A stretch of DNA of 64,000 bases. Source: Ch128b sp964527925. Its GTDB lineage: Bacteria > Bacteroidota > Ignavibacteria > Ch128b. A program made the position numbers and the translations under genes. The stretch covers positions 7,106-71,105 of the forward strand of contig CAZGQO010000012.1 in the NCBI GenBank assembly GCA_964527925.1, read 5' to 3'. The notes below the pieces were generated by a model. That model saw nothing but the letters and a program-made list of their open reading frames with translations, was not told the origin of the DNA and ran no database searches. Below, in pieces: positions 17,285 to 25,560 of this stretch. Every line of letters begins with the position of its first letter. Position 1 is the stretch's first letter.

Positions 17285-18814
17285 ATGAAATTTAAGTTAC
17301 CAAAAGTTTTTTATAATCCCGTCTCAATTTCTGGTGGGGTAGTTGCATCAATCAGTTTTGGCTTAATCTTATTTCTGATGATACTCGAAGCACTCTCTAA
17401 AACTCACAAACCTTATGTTGGAATTATTGCTTTTGTCATTCTACCAATTTTTTTATTGATTGGAATTTTCGTTTTCTTCTATGGAGCAATTAAAGAAAGA
17501 CAGAAAATCAAAAAAGGTTTGAAGAGTGAATATGAATTTCCTGTTATTGATCTAAATGATGAACATCAAAGAAAAGCTGTGATTTTCTTCTCTATTGCAG
17601 GAATTCTTTTGCTTCTGTTCAGTGCCTTTGGAAGTTATAAAGCGTATGAATATACTGATTCGGATCAATTTTGCGGTGAACTTTGTCACAAAGTGATGTC
17701 TCCAGAATTTAATGCTTATCAGGTATCTCCACATTCGAGAGTTGGCTGTGTGAAATGTCACATTGGTCCTGGTGCTGATTGGTTTGTTCGTTCAAAACTT
17801 TCTGGTGCATATCAGGTTTATGCAACAATTTTTAATAAGTATCCTCGACCAATTCCAACTCCAATTGAAAATTTAAGACCAGCTCAGGAAACCTGCGAAC
17901 AATGTCATTGGCCCAAACACTTCTTCAGTGAAAAACAAGTTGTAAATGATTATTACGAAAGTGATGAGAAAAACACTAGATGGAATTTATATTTATTGAT
18001 GAAAATTGGTGGGGGAAACGAAGAAGCTGGTCCAACTTCAGGAATTCACTGGCACATGAACATCAAAAATAAAATTTATTATTATGCTCTTGATTATGAA
18101 CGTCAGGTGATTCCTTACATCGAAGTTGAAAGAATGGATGGGACACGTGCGGTTTATAAAAGCACCGAAATTAAATTTTCCAAAGAAGATTTGAATAACG
18201 CATATAAACGAAGAATGGATTGTATTGACTGCCACAACAGACCAACGCACATTTATCAACCGCCAGAAAGATCAGTCAATCATGTGATTTCTCTCGGATG
18301 GATAAATAGAAAATTGCCATACATTAAAAGCATTGCTGTCGATGTACTTGAAAATGATTATTTGAATAAAGAATCGGCATTGGACAGTATAAAATATTTA
18401 ATTGATGAATTTTACTCTTCAAATTATCCTGAAATTTATAGAACAATGAAAAGCGATATTGATAGAGCTATAGTCGAAGTTCAGAAAATTTATTCCAGAA
18501 ATTATTTTCCTGAAATGCGAGTGAGCTGGAAGAATCATTTCGATAACATTGGACATATGTATTATCTCGGTTGTTTCCGCTGTCATGATGACAAACATGT
18601 TAGAGACGATGGAAAAGTTCTAACAAAAGATTGCAATACATGTCATACAATTTTATCTCAAAGTTTTGAAAATGTACCTGTACGATTATCATTGAATGGT
18701 CTGGAGTATAAACATCCTGTAGATATTGGAAATGATTGGAAGGAAGTTAATTGCTCAGAATGTCATGGTAAAACACATATTGAACTTTTAAAAGATGTTT
18801 ATACCAGTAAATGA
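17285..18814 (+). CDS. NapC/NirT-type seven-haem inner-membrane cytochrome (ImcH-like)
   Basis: 509 residues. Three N-terminal helices (about 12-35, 45-68 and 98-118) precede a NapC/NirT-like first domain whose first haem site is an unusual CX3CH (CGELCH, with Met nearby in KVMSP). Six CXXCH sites follow: CVKCH, CEQCH, CIDCH, CFRCH, CNTCH and CSECH. Seven sites, three helices and about 510 residues match the layout of Geobacter ImcH, a quinol-oxidising cytochrome for metal reduction; this similarity is from memory of the family and needs alignment. Start: ATG 17285 with GAGG nearby, rather than the GTG at 17270. It closes the electron-transfer cluster. Confidence 0.85.
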   Translation: MKFKLPKVFYNPVSISGGVVASISFGLILFLMILEALSKTHKPYVGIIAFVILPIFLLIGIFVFFYGAIKERQKIKKGLKSEYEFPVIDLNDEHQRKAVIFFSIAGILLLLFSAFGSYKAYEYTDSDQFCGELCHKVMSPEFNAYQVSPHSRVGCVKCHIGPGADWFVRSKLSGAYQVYATIFNKYPRPIPTPIENLRPAQETCEQCHWPKHFFSEKQVVNDYYESDEKNTRWNLYLLMKIGGGNEEAGPTSGIHWHMNIKNKIYYYALDYERQVIPYIEVERMDGTRAVYKSTEIKFSKEDLNNAYKRRMDCIDCHNRPTHIYQPPERSVNHVISLGWINRKLPYIKSIAVDVLENDYLNKESALDSIKYLIDEFYSSNYPEIYRTMKSDIDRAIVEVQKIYSRNYFPEMRVSWKNHFDNIGHMYYLGCFRCHDDKHVRDDGKVLTKDCNTCHTILSQSFENVPVRLSLNGLEYKHPVDIGNDWKEVNCSECHGKTHIELLKDVYTSK

Positions 18815-18859
18815 AAATTTGCTGAATTGTTGTTTCTTTTAATTATCTAACGATGAATT

Positions 18860-19111
18860 TTAACGATGAACAACTAAAGTATCATATGGTCCAGTAAAAG
18901 CAATTGAATCAATTAAAGTTAGTGTATTATAAGCTATAATATCTTTGAAAGTTATTAAACTCCAGTTTTCTTGTATTATTGTTCCACATTCTGAAATTAC
19001 TTGATAAATTATTTTCTTTCCGATTAAGCTCCTAAATAACTGAGGTCCAGTATCAGGTATAACCCCGCATTTAATATCTATTTCAATTCCCAGATCGTTT
19101 AATTCGGTTCC
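18860..19111 (-). pseudogene. C-terminal fragment of an unidentified protein next to IS remnant
   Basis: On the minus strand an 83-residue frame, with no ATG, GTG or TTG near its beginning, runs from the end of the transposase remnant to a TAA at 18860-18862. It looks coding (for example CGVIPDTGPQLF and DSIAFTGPYDTLVVHR) but I do not recognise the family. Its upstream part is missing at the transposase junction, so it is probably the tail of a gene cut by the insertion or by a later deletion. Confidence 0.5.
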
Positions 19112-19922
19112 TCATAAACCCTCTGAAACTTTCCCCTGTATCTTTGTTTATCTTCTTCATTCAAATAGCTAATTACATTCTCCCTCTTATGCCATTGACA
19201 CCTCTGATAAGCTACTTTCTACCCAAATACCTCTTCTACTGCCTTACTTATTCCTTTTGAACCATCACTTATTACTAATAACCCATTGTTAAAACAAAGA
19301 TTCCTCTCTATTAATCCCTTCAATAATCCCTTTATTGATTCACTATTTTCTGTTGCCGTATGTACAAATCCAAGCATTATTTTCTTTCCATCACCAGTTA
19401 TTCCCACTACATGCACTATATTCTGCTTAAATAAACTCTTCCCATCTATTATTAAACTCACAAAATCATAATTAACCAAATCTCTATTCTTAAATTCCTT
19501 AAGCGCTTTCTCTGCCTCCTGTGTAAACAATCGACTCATTCTACTTTGTGATAATCCAAAACTATCTGCTATCAGCTGAGCTACTTTCTTATATTTCCTC
19601 TAATTTATACCATTTATTAATAATTTCACAAATCTTCTATCAAGCTTTATTTCCTTATTTGCCTTCCGGTAAATCTCTGGTTCCTCCGTCTTTAATGTCT
19701 GTTTATTCCTCATCCTTGGTACATCTATCTTTACTTTTTATTTATTGTGAGACTACCAGAATTCTTACCCCATCGATAATATTCCGCCTCTCTGTTATAC
19801 CTTTCTCCTGTCTTTACCTCCAATTCTCTATTTATTGCTCTTATTAGTAGATCTTTCAGTGTCTCTCCAATAAATAGTTCAGGTTGATTATTGAGTGTTT
19901 CAATTAATTCATTTGCGTTCAT
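19103..19922 (-). pseudogene. Decayed IS256-family (mutator type) transposase
   Basis: Reading on the minus strand from ATG 19922: the N terminus ends after 63 codons because one A is missing from an A-run (T5 at 19735-19739 on the plus strand). The protein continues in the shifted frame (IDVPRMRNKQ), meets TAG at 19600-19602, resumes with KKVAQLIADSFGLSQSRMSRL and the DDE-core segments LIIDGK and VISDGSKGI, meets a second TAG at 19219-19221, then resumes with AYQRCQWHKREN before homology stops near 19105. The C-terminal part is lost. The order of motifs fits IS256/Transposase_mut. One frameshift, two nonsense codons and a truncation make it inactive. Confidence 0.88.
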
Positions 19923-19951
19923 TTCATAGATTATTTTCTTATCTTGCTTGT

Positions 19952-20010
19952 GAGACCTCTCTTTGTTTGTTATTTGTTTAGTTAATTAATTTAACCATTA
20001 GAGAGGTCTC
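19952..20010. repeat. 11-bp inverted repeat upstream of the transposase remnant
   Basis: GAGACCTCTCT at 19952-19962 and its exact complement AGAGAGGTCTC at 20000-20010, separated by 37 AT-rich bases. One arm may be the terminal inverted repeat of the element and the other an internal copy, or the pair may be a transposase binding or regulatory site. Confidence 0.5.
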
Positions 20011-20315
20011 TTCCTTTATAATATCAACTTAAATTGAATATACACCCAAATAAATCAATACTAGAATCAAAATTCAATAATTTATTATTGATAAACTAAG
20101 GCAAGCCTCTTTGAAAAATATTTAATCCTTTTTAAGTTGCAAAGCGATGAGAAATTTTTTGATTAGTTATTTTAGAACAACTTTTAATTATCTCTCTGAT
20201 TTTTCAATCAGGCATCGAAATTATTTACCCTCCCGTTACGAAAACGTTTTTTAATCCCATTCTCTTTAATTCTATCTTGTGAAGCTTTTCATAAAAATCT
20301 ATTAAGGAGAGGATT
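20011..20315. other. Intergenic region upstream of lysine-ketoglutarate reductase gene
   Basis: AT-rich with no gene seen. It has a small stem CTGATT-TTTC-AATCAG near 20195 and the palindrome AAAACGTTTT at 20241-20250, either of which might be regulatory but neither is convincing alone. AAGGAGAGG precedes the next ATG. Confidence 0.4.
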
Positions 20316-21623
20316 ATGATTATTGGAATTAGAAGGGAAGATAAAAATAAGTGGGAAAGAAGAACTCCTCTGATACCCGAAGATGTCAAATATTTAATTG
20401 ATTCTCTGGGCGTTAAGGTTATTGTACAGCCTTCAGAGATAAGAATTTTTAATGATGAAGAGTACAAAAAAGCTGGTGCTGAAATTAACGAAGATTTAAG
20501 TCAAGCTGAGTTCATTTTTGGAGTTAAAGAAATTCCTCCTGAAAAAATTCTGCCCGATAAAACCTATGTATTTTTCGCTCATGTAATTAAAGGTCAAAAA
20601 CATAATATGCCAATGGTGAAGAAATTGATGGAATTGAAAAGCAATTTGATTGATTATGAAAGGATTGTAGATGAGACTGGCCGAAGATTAATTTTCTTCG
20701 GTAAGTATGCTGGTTATGCCGGCTTTGTCGAAACTCTTCACGCTCTTGGTAAAAAACTAAAATTAATGTCTATCGAGAATCCGTTCGAATCTTTGAAACA
20801 GCCTTATCAATATTCAAATATTGAAGAAGCAAAAAATGCTTTAATATCAAACGGTGATGAAATAATAAAAAAAGGATTGCCTGAAAAGTATCTGCCTTTC
20901 ACAATTGGTATTGCTGGATACGGTAATGTTTCAAAAGGTGCTCAGGAATTTTTTGATTTGTTGCCTCACGAAGTGATATCACCGAAAGAGTTGTTGACTA
21001 AATATAATTCGCTGATCAAAGAAAAACACAAACTTTTCAAAATTGTATTCAAAGAAGAGGATACTGTAAAGAGAATTGATGGAGATTTTGATTTAAATGA
21101 ATTCTTCAATCATCCAGAAAATTACAAATCAATTTTTGAACAATATGTAACAAAGTTGAGAGTTTTATTGAATTGCATTTTCTGGACGCAAAAATATCCA
21201 CGACTTATCACAAAAGATTATTTATTGAAAAATCCACAAATATCAGAATCGGTTTTGGTAATTGGTGATATAAGCTGCGATATTGATGGAGCAATTCAGA
21301 TAACATATAAAGCAACTCAACCTGATATTCCATGTTTTACTTATAATCCTTACAAAGATGAATTTGTAGATGATGTTCAGAAGGATGGGATTGTTGTGAT
21401 GGCAGTTGATAATTTACCATGCGAGTTTTCACGAGAATCATCAACCGAATTTTCTCATGTTTTGAAACAATTTATTCCACAATTAATGATGATTCACTTC
21501 GACAAAAACTTTGAAGAAATAAACTTACCGTATCCAATCAAGAAAGCAATTATTCTTCATAAAGGAAAATTAACTGAGGAATACAAATACATCGAAAAAT
21601 ATTTAGTGGGAGAACATAAATGA
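20316..21623 (+). CDS. Lysine-ketoglutarate reductase (AlaDH/PNT-type) of the saccharopine pathway
   Basis: 435 residues. The N terminus (IGIRREDKNKWERRTPLIPEDV) is the substrate-binding start of alanine dehydrogenase/transhydrogenase-fold proteins, in the variant found in the LKR half of eukaryotic aminoadipic semialdehyde synthase. A nucleotide-binding segment IGIAGYGNVSKGAQE lies near residue 200. It would condense lysine and 2-oxoglutarate to saccharopine with NADPH. The next gene overlaps it by four bases and encodes saccharopine dehydrogenase, the same order as in the fused animal/plant enzyme. SD is AAGGAGAGG. Confidence 0.88.
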   Translation: MIIGIRREDKNKWERRTPLIPEDVKYLIDSLGVKVIVQPSEIRIFNDEEYKKAGAEINEDLSQAEFIFGVKEIPPEKILPDKTYVFFAHVIKGQKHNMPMVKKLMELKSNLIDYERIVDETGRRLIFFGKYAGYAGFVETLHALGKKLKLMSIENPFESLKQPYQYSNIEEAKNALISNGDEIIKKGLPEKYLPFTIGIAGYGNVSKGAQEFFDLLPHEVISPKELLTKYNSLIKEKHKLFKIVFKEEDTVKRIDGDFDLNEFFNHPENYKSIFEQYVTKLRVLLNCIFWTQKYPRLITKDYLLKNPQISESVLVIGDISCDIDGAIQITYKATQPDIPCFTYNPYKDEFVDDVQKDGIVVMAVDNLPCEFSRESSTEFSHVLKQFIPQLMMIHFDKNFEEINLPYPIKKAIILHKGKLTEEYKYIEKYLVGEHK

Positions 21624-22945
21624 AAAAAATTTTAATCCTTGGCGCTGGACTCGTCAGTCGTCCAGGTGTACGTTACTTATTGAATCAACCGGAGCTTGAC
21701 GTTACTGTAGCTTCGAGAACACTATCAAAAGCTGAAGAATTAGTAAAAGGATTTCCAAATGGAAAAGCAAAGCAGGTTAATGTAGAAGACCATGATGCAC
21801 TGGCAAATGTAGTGAAAGACGCTGATATAGTAATCAGTCTTCTTCCATGGATTCATCATTTAAAAGTCGCTGAACTGTGCATTGAGTTTAACAAGCATAT
21901 GGTTACAACTTCTTATGTAAGTCCAGCAATGAAAGAACTCGATTCTAAAGTTAGAGAAAAAGGATTATTGTTCTTGAACGAAATTGGCGTCGATCCTGGA
22001 ATTGATCACATGTCAGCAATGAAAATCATCGAAGAGGTTGAAAGCGAAGGCGGAAAAGTTCTTCATTTTTATTCTTATTGCGGTGGACTACCAGCACCAC
22101 AACATAATGATAATCCATTTGGATATAAATTCAGCTGGAGTCCAAGAGGTGTTGTGCTTGCTTCCAGAAATTCAGCACGATTTTTAGAGAATGGAAAAAT
22201 AGTCGAGATTGATGGAAAAGACTTATTCAGAAATTATTTTGTTGAAGAAGTTGAAATACTTGGAAAATTTGAAGTCTATCCAAACAGAGATTCAGTTCCT
22301 TATAAAGAACTCTATGGATTAAAAGATGCATTAACAGTTAAACGAGGCACTTATCGAAATCTTGGCTGGTGTGATACTTTTTATGTTATGAATCAACTTG
22401 GATTTATTGATGAAACGCCAAAAGATTTTGTAAAAGGAAATACTTTCAAAAATATATTTGCTCGAGTCTTGAATGTTAATCCTGATTCTGATTTGAAATC
22501 AGCAGTGAAAAATAAAATCTCACTTGAAAAAATAGATGATGTTCTTTATAGATTCGAATGGCTTGGTTTATTCAGTAATGAAGTAGTTGAAAATTCAGAC
22601 AATCTTCTTGATATGTTAAGCAATCGATTGCAGGAAAAACTTGTTTATAAACCAGGCGAAGTAGATATGCTTTTATTGAAGCACACTTTTATTGTTGAAA
22701 ATAAGGATGGTTCGATGGATAAAATCACTTCGACATTAATTGATTTTGGAATTCCCTATGGTGATACATCAATGGCTCGTACTGTTAGTCTGCCGATGGC
22801 TATTGCAGTAAAAATGATTGCAAACGGTCAGATAAGTGAAATTGGCGTAAGAATTCCAAACACGAAAAATATTTACGAACCAGTCTTAAAAGAACTTGAA
22901 AATCTGAACATCAAAATGGTTGAACGTCAAGAAAAATTAAATTGA
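21620..22945 (+). CDS. Saccharopine dehydrogenase (glutamate-forming)
   Basis: 441 residues with an N-terminal Rossmann motif ILGAGLVSRPGVRYL and NADP-binding environment (VASRTLSKAEEL), then the large saccharopine dehydrogenase C-terminal domain (ISLLPWIHH, EIGVDPGIDHMSA, YCGGLPAP). It oxidises saccharopine to glutamate and 2-aminoadipate 6-semialdehyde. ATGA overlap with the preceding LKR gene indicates coupled translation and probably a stoichiometric complex. Confidence 0.92.
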   Translation: MKKILILGAGLVSRPGVRYLLNQPELDVTVASRTLSKAEELVKGFPNGKAKQVNVEDHDALANVVKDADIVISLLPWIHHLKVAELCIEFNKHMVTTSYVSPAMKELDSKVREKGLLFLNEIGVDPGIDHMSAMKIIEEVESEGGKVLHFYSYCGGLPAPQHNDNPFGYKFSWSPRGVVLASRNSARFLENGKIVEIDGKDLFRNYFVEEVEILGKFEVYPNRDSVPYKELYGLKDALTVKRGTYRNLGWCDTFYVMNQLGFIDETPKDFVKGNTFKNIFARVLNVNPDSDLKSAVKNKISLEKIDDVLYRFEWLGLFSNEVVENSDNLLDMLSNRLQEKLVYKPGEVDMLLLKHTFIVENKDGSMDKITSTLIDFGIPYGDTSMARTVSLPMAIAVKMIANGQISEIGVRIPNTKNIYEPVLKELENLNIKMVERQEKLN

Positions 22946-22961
22946 AAGTAGAAATTTGAGT

Positions 22962-23020
22962 GGTGCACTATGAATGCATATTCGATATGAAATTCTTCTA
23001 AACTGTATTCATAGTGTGCC
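22962..23020 (+). terminator. Long inverted repeat, possible terminator after the saccharopine genes
   Basis: Arms 22962-22975 (GGTGCACTATGAAT) and 23007-23020 (ATTCATAGTGTGCC) pair over 14 positions if two G-U pairs are allowed, around a 31-base loop. CCTATCATTTATTTATTT follows, which is T-rich but not a clean T-tract. It could end the saccharopine transcript or be a remnant of a small inverted-repeat element. Confidence 0.4.
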
Positions 23021-23143
23021 CCTATCATTTATTTATTTGTTCATTTGAAAATGAGAGAGAAAAATTTTTTGAAATAATTTCAGAGTTAATTAATACTTTG
23101 AAATTATACTAGTAAATAATTAGAAGGAAAGTTCAAAGAAATA

Positions 23144-24451
23144 ATGGAAACAAAGCAAATTCACAATTACTTGCATCAATATCTTCAAAAAGCATCATTT
23201 GATCTTGTCCTTGATCTAGAGAAAAGTACACCTTCCCATATTTATGATTCTAAACACAATCGCTATTTTCTTGATATGTTTACTTTCTTTGCGACAATGC
23301 CTTTAGGGATGAATCAGCCTGCACTTAAAGATGAGAGATTTATTGAGGAACTGAAAAAAGTTGCTCTAAACAAACCAAGTAATACAGATTTTTTCACATC
23401 TGAATTAGCAGATTTCATTCAAACATTTGAAAGAGTTGCTCTTCCTCCCTGGGGCAGGTATTTATTTTTCATCGAAGGTGGGGCCTTAGCTGTTGAGAAT
23501 GCTCTGAAAATTGCCTTTGACTGGAAAGTCAGAAAAAATCTTAAGAAAGGTTACACTACTGAAAAAGGTCAACAGGTTATTCATTTCAGAGAAGCTTTTC
23601 ATGGCAGATCTGGATACACATTGTCTCTTACAAACACAGATGTAAATAAAATTCAATACTTTCCAAAATTCAACTGGCCAAGAATTGTGAATCCAAAATT
23701 AAAATTTCCAGTGACCAATGAAGTTCTTGAAGAAGTTGAAAAGTTAGAAAGAGAAGCAATAGAACAGATTAAACAATCTATTCAAGAAAACAATGATGAC
23801 ATTGCTTGTTTAATTATCGAGCCGATTCAGGGAGAGGGTGGTGATAATCATTTCAGAAAAGAATTTTTCTTAAAACTTCGTGAACTCTGCGATGAAAATG
23901 AGATTCTTTTAATTTTTGATGAAGTTCAAACTGGAGTAGGTTTAACTGGTAAGATGTGGGCGTATGAACATTTCGTTCAACCTGATATAATTGCTTTCGG
24001 AAAAAAATTACAGACTGGCGGTGTTATTTGCAGCAATCGTATCGATGATGTGGAAGAACATGTTTTCCGAAAAACAGGAAGAATAAATTCAACATGGGGT
24101 GGCAATCTCATGGATTTCGTTCGTGCAAAAAAATATCTCGAAATTATTGAATCAGATAAATTAGTTGAAAACTCAGAAAGAATGGGTAAGTACTTACTCG
24201 ATTCATTACAAAAACTTCAGAAAGAATTTCCCGAACTAATTTCTAATTCACGAGGCAGGGGATTGATGTGCGCTATCGATTTAACTGATAAAAATTTCAG
24301 AGATGAATTTCGAAGAAAATTATTTCAAAACGGAATGGTAATTTTGGGTTGTGGTGAAAAGTCAATTAGATTTCGTCCAAGACTTTCTGTTACAAAAGAT
24401 AATATTGATGAAGCAATGGAAATAATCAGAAAAACATTAAAAGAGATGTGA
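23144..24451 (+). CDS. lat: L-lysine 6-aminotransferase
   Basis: 435 residues, class III PLP aminotransferase fold: FFIEGGALAVENALK, EAFHGRSGYTLSLTNT, EPIQGEGGDNHFR, LIFDEVQTGVG and the PLP-binding Lys in AFGKKLQTGG (Lys287 or 288). The EGGALAVENALK and FGKKLQ forms are those of lysine epsilon-aminotransferase (EC 2.6.1.36), which yields 2-aminoadipate 6-semialdehyde and glutamate. This is the same product as the neighbouring saccharopine pair, so lysine catabolism seems to be the theme. It is preceded by a 198-base gap with the inverted repeat and AGAAGGAAAG as ribosome binding site. Confidence 0.92.
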   Translation: METKQIHNYLHQYLQKASFDLVLDLEKSTPSHIYDSKHNRYFLDMFTFFATMPLGMNQPALKDERFIEELKKVALNKPSNTDFFTSELADFIQTFERVALPPWGRYLFFIEGGALAVENALKIAFDWKVRKNLKKGYTTEKGQQVIHFREAFHGRSGYTLSLTNTDVNKIQYFPKFNWPRIVNPKLKFPVTNEVLEEVEKLEREAIEQIKQSIQENNDDIACLIIEPIQGEGGDNHFRKEFFLKLRELCDENEILLIFDEVQTGVGLTGKMWAYEHFVQPDIIAFGKKLQTGGVICSNRIDDVEEHVFRKTGRINSTWGGNLMDFVRAKKYLEIIESDKLVENSERMGKYLLDSLQKLQKEFPELISNSRGRGLMCAIDLTDKNFRDEFRRKLFQNGMVILGCGEKSIRFRPRLSVTKDNIDEAMEIIRKTLKEM

Positions 24452-25122
24452 TGTCTGGAAAACTTTTTCTTGTCGCAACACCAATTGGAAATCTTGAAGA
24501 TATTTCACTAAGAGCTATCGAAACACTAAAAAATGTCGATTTCATTCTTTGTGAGGATACAAGACAGAGTGGTCGACTTTTAAAACATTACACCATTCAA
24601 AATAGATTAATTAGTTATCATTCGTACAATGAGAATGAAAGAATCCCAGCAATCATTAATGATTTGAAAAATGGTAAAAATGTTGCTTTGATTTCAGACA
24701 GCGGTACACCGTGCATTTCTGATCCAGGTTCAAAACTTGTTCGTGCTTGTGTTGAAAATGAAATTCAGGTTGTACCGGTGCCTGGTCCTAATTCAATAAT
24801 CTCTGCTCTTGAATTATGTGGATTTGAAATTAAAAGTTTTTTCTTCGAAGGATTCATTCCTCAGAAAAAAAAAAGAAAAAAGAAGCTTGAAGAAATCTGC
24901 AAAAGAAGAGAAATGACTGTTTTCTTTGAATCGCCTTATCGCATTCAAAAACTTCTTGATGAATTAAATGAAATTTGTCCCCAACGTGAAATTGCTTTAT
25001 GTCGTGAGCTTACAAAAAAATTCGAAGAAGTTATCATTGGAAAAATTTCTAAAGTCAGAAGTGATCTTAAAAATCATCAAATCAAAGGCGAGTTTACTGT
25101 TGTTTTGAATTCCCGTCAATAA
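24451..25122 (+). CDS. rsmI: 16S rRNA (cytidine-1402 2'-O)-methyltransferase
   Basis: 223 residues; the start ATG overlaps the lat stop (TGATG). The tetrapyrrole-methylase-like fold of RsmI is clear from LFLVATPIGNLEDISLRA, CEDTRQSGRLLKHY, ALISDSGTPCISDPG, VPVPGPNSIISAL and FEGFIPQKK. It uses SAM to methylate the ribose of C1402 in the decoding centre. Slightly short at the C terminus compared with E. coli RsmI, as is common. Confidence 0.95.
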   Translation: MSGKLFLVATPIGNLEDISLRAIETLKNVDFILCEDTRQSGRLLKHYTIQNRLISYHSYNENERIPAIINDLKNGKNVALISDSGTPCISDPGSKLVRACVENEIQVVPVPGPNSIISALELCGFEIKSFFFEGFIPQKKKRKKKLEEICKRREMTVFFESPYRIQKLLDELNEICPQREIALCRELTKKFEEVIIGKISKVRSDLKNHQIKGEFTVVLNSRQ

Positions 25123-25325
25123 TATCGCATATCTATTAATCATTAAATTTCATACTTCGTTCTAATTAAATATCTACCATAAATCTATTCATACCTTTCA
25201 TTCTTAATTTACGAACATCCGATATTCTTTTTACGGATTTTCGTAGAGAATAAATTTCCAACCATTAAATATTGACCAAAAATCAAGTTTTTCAATCGGC
25301 ATCTTTTTTGAAATATATTCAAGTG

Positions 25326-25547
25326 ATGAATGATAAATATCGATTTACATTCAGTGGAAAAATAGTGGAGATTCTTAATAGGGAGGGAGAGTGTTTTATC
25401 AGAATAAAGTTGGAACCAGCCTTTCTTGAACTACCCTGTGGAATTAATAAAGATTATCGATTGGAAGATGAAATTTCAATCAATGTCGATTTAATTATTT
25501 TGAGTATTCAGCAAAAAAATGAAAACATAATTAAACAAAACAATTAA
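25326..25547 (+). CDS. Small hypothetical protein ahead of hydrogenase operon
   Basis: 73 residues from the ATG at 25326; a longer frame from TTG 25272 is less likely. The sequence (FSGKIVEILN, FIRIKLEP, LEDEISINVDL) has alternating hydrophobic strands that suggest a small beta-barrel and faintly recall HypC's GKIVEI start, but the essential HypC N-terminal Cys is absent. It ends 13 bases before hyaA, so it is probably in the hydrogenase operon. Function not known. Confidence 0.55.
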   Translation: MNDKYRFTFSGKIVEILNREGECFIRIKLEPAFLELPCGINKDYRLEDEISINVDLIILSIQQKNENIIKQNN

Positions 25548-25560
25548 TTGGAGGTGCAAT

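Larger units (their letters stand above)
19100..20010 (-). mobile_element. Remnant of an IS256-like insertion sequence
   Basis: The element consists of the transposase remnant plus about 90 bases upstream of its start. The right boundary is probably near 20010, where AGAGAGGTCTC occurs. No matching copy was found near 19100, so the left terminal repeat has been lost along with the end of the transposase gene. Confidence 0.6.

Noticed and set aside
19548..19847. Plus-strand frame opposite the transposase remnant
   Set aside because: It is a shadow of the minus-strand transposase frame and has no family resemblance.
20241..20250. AAAACGTTTT palindrome as an operator
   Set aside because: It is short, single, and expected by chance in AT-rich DNA.
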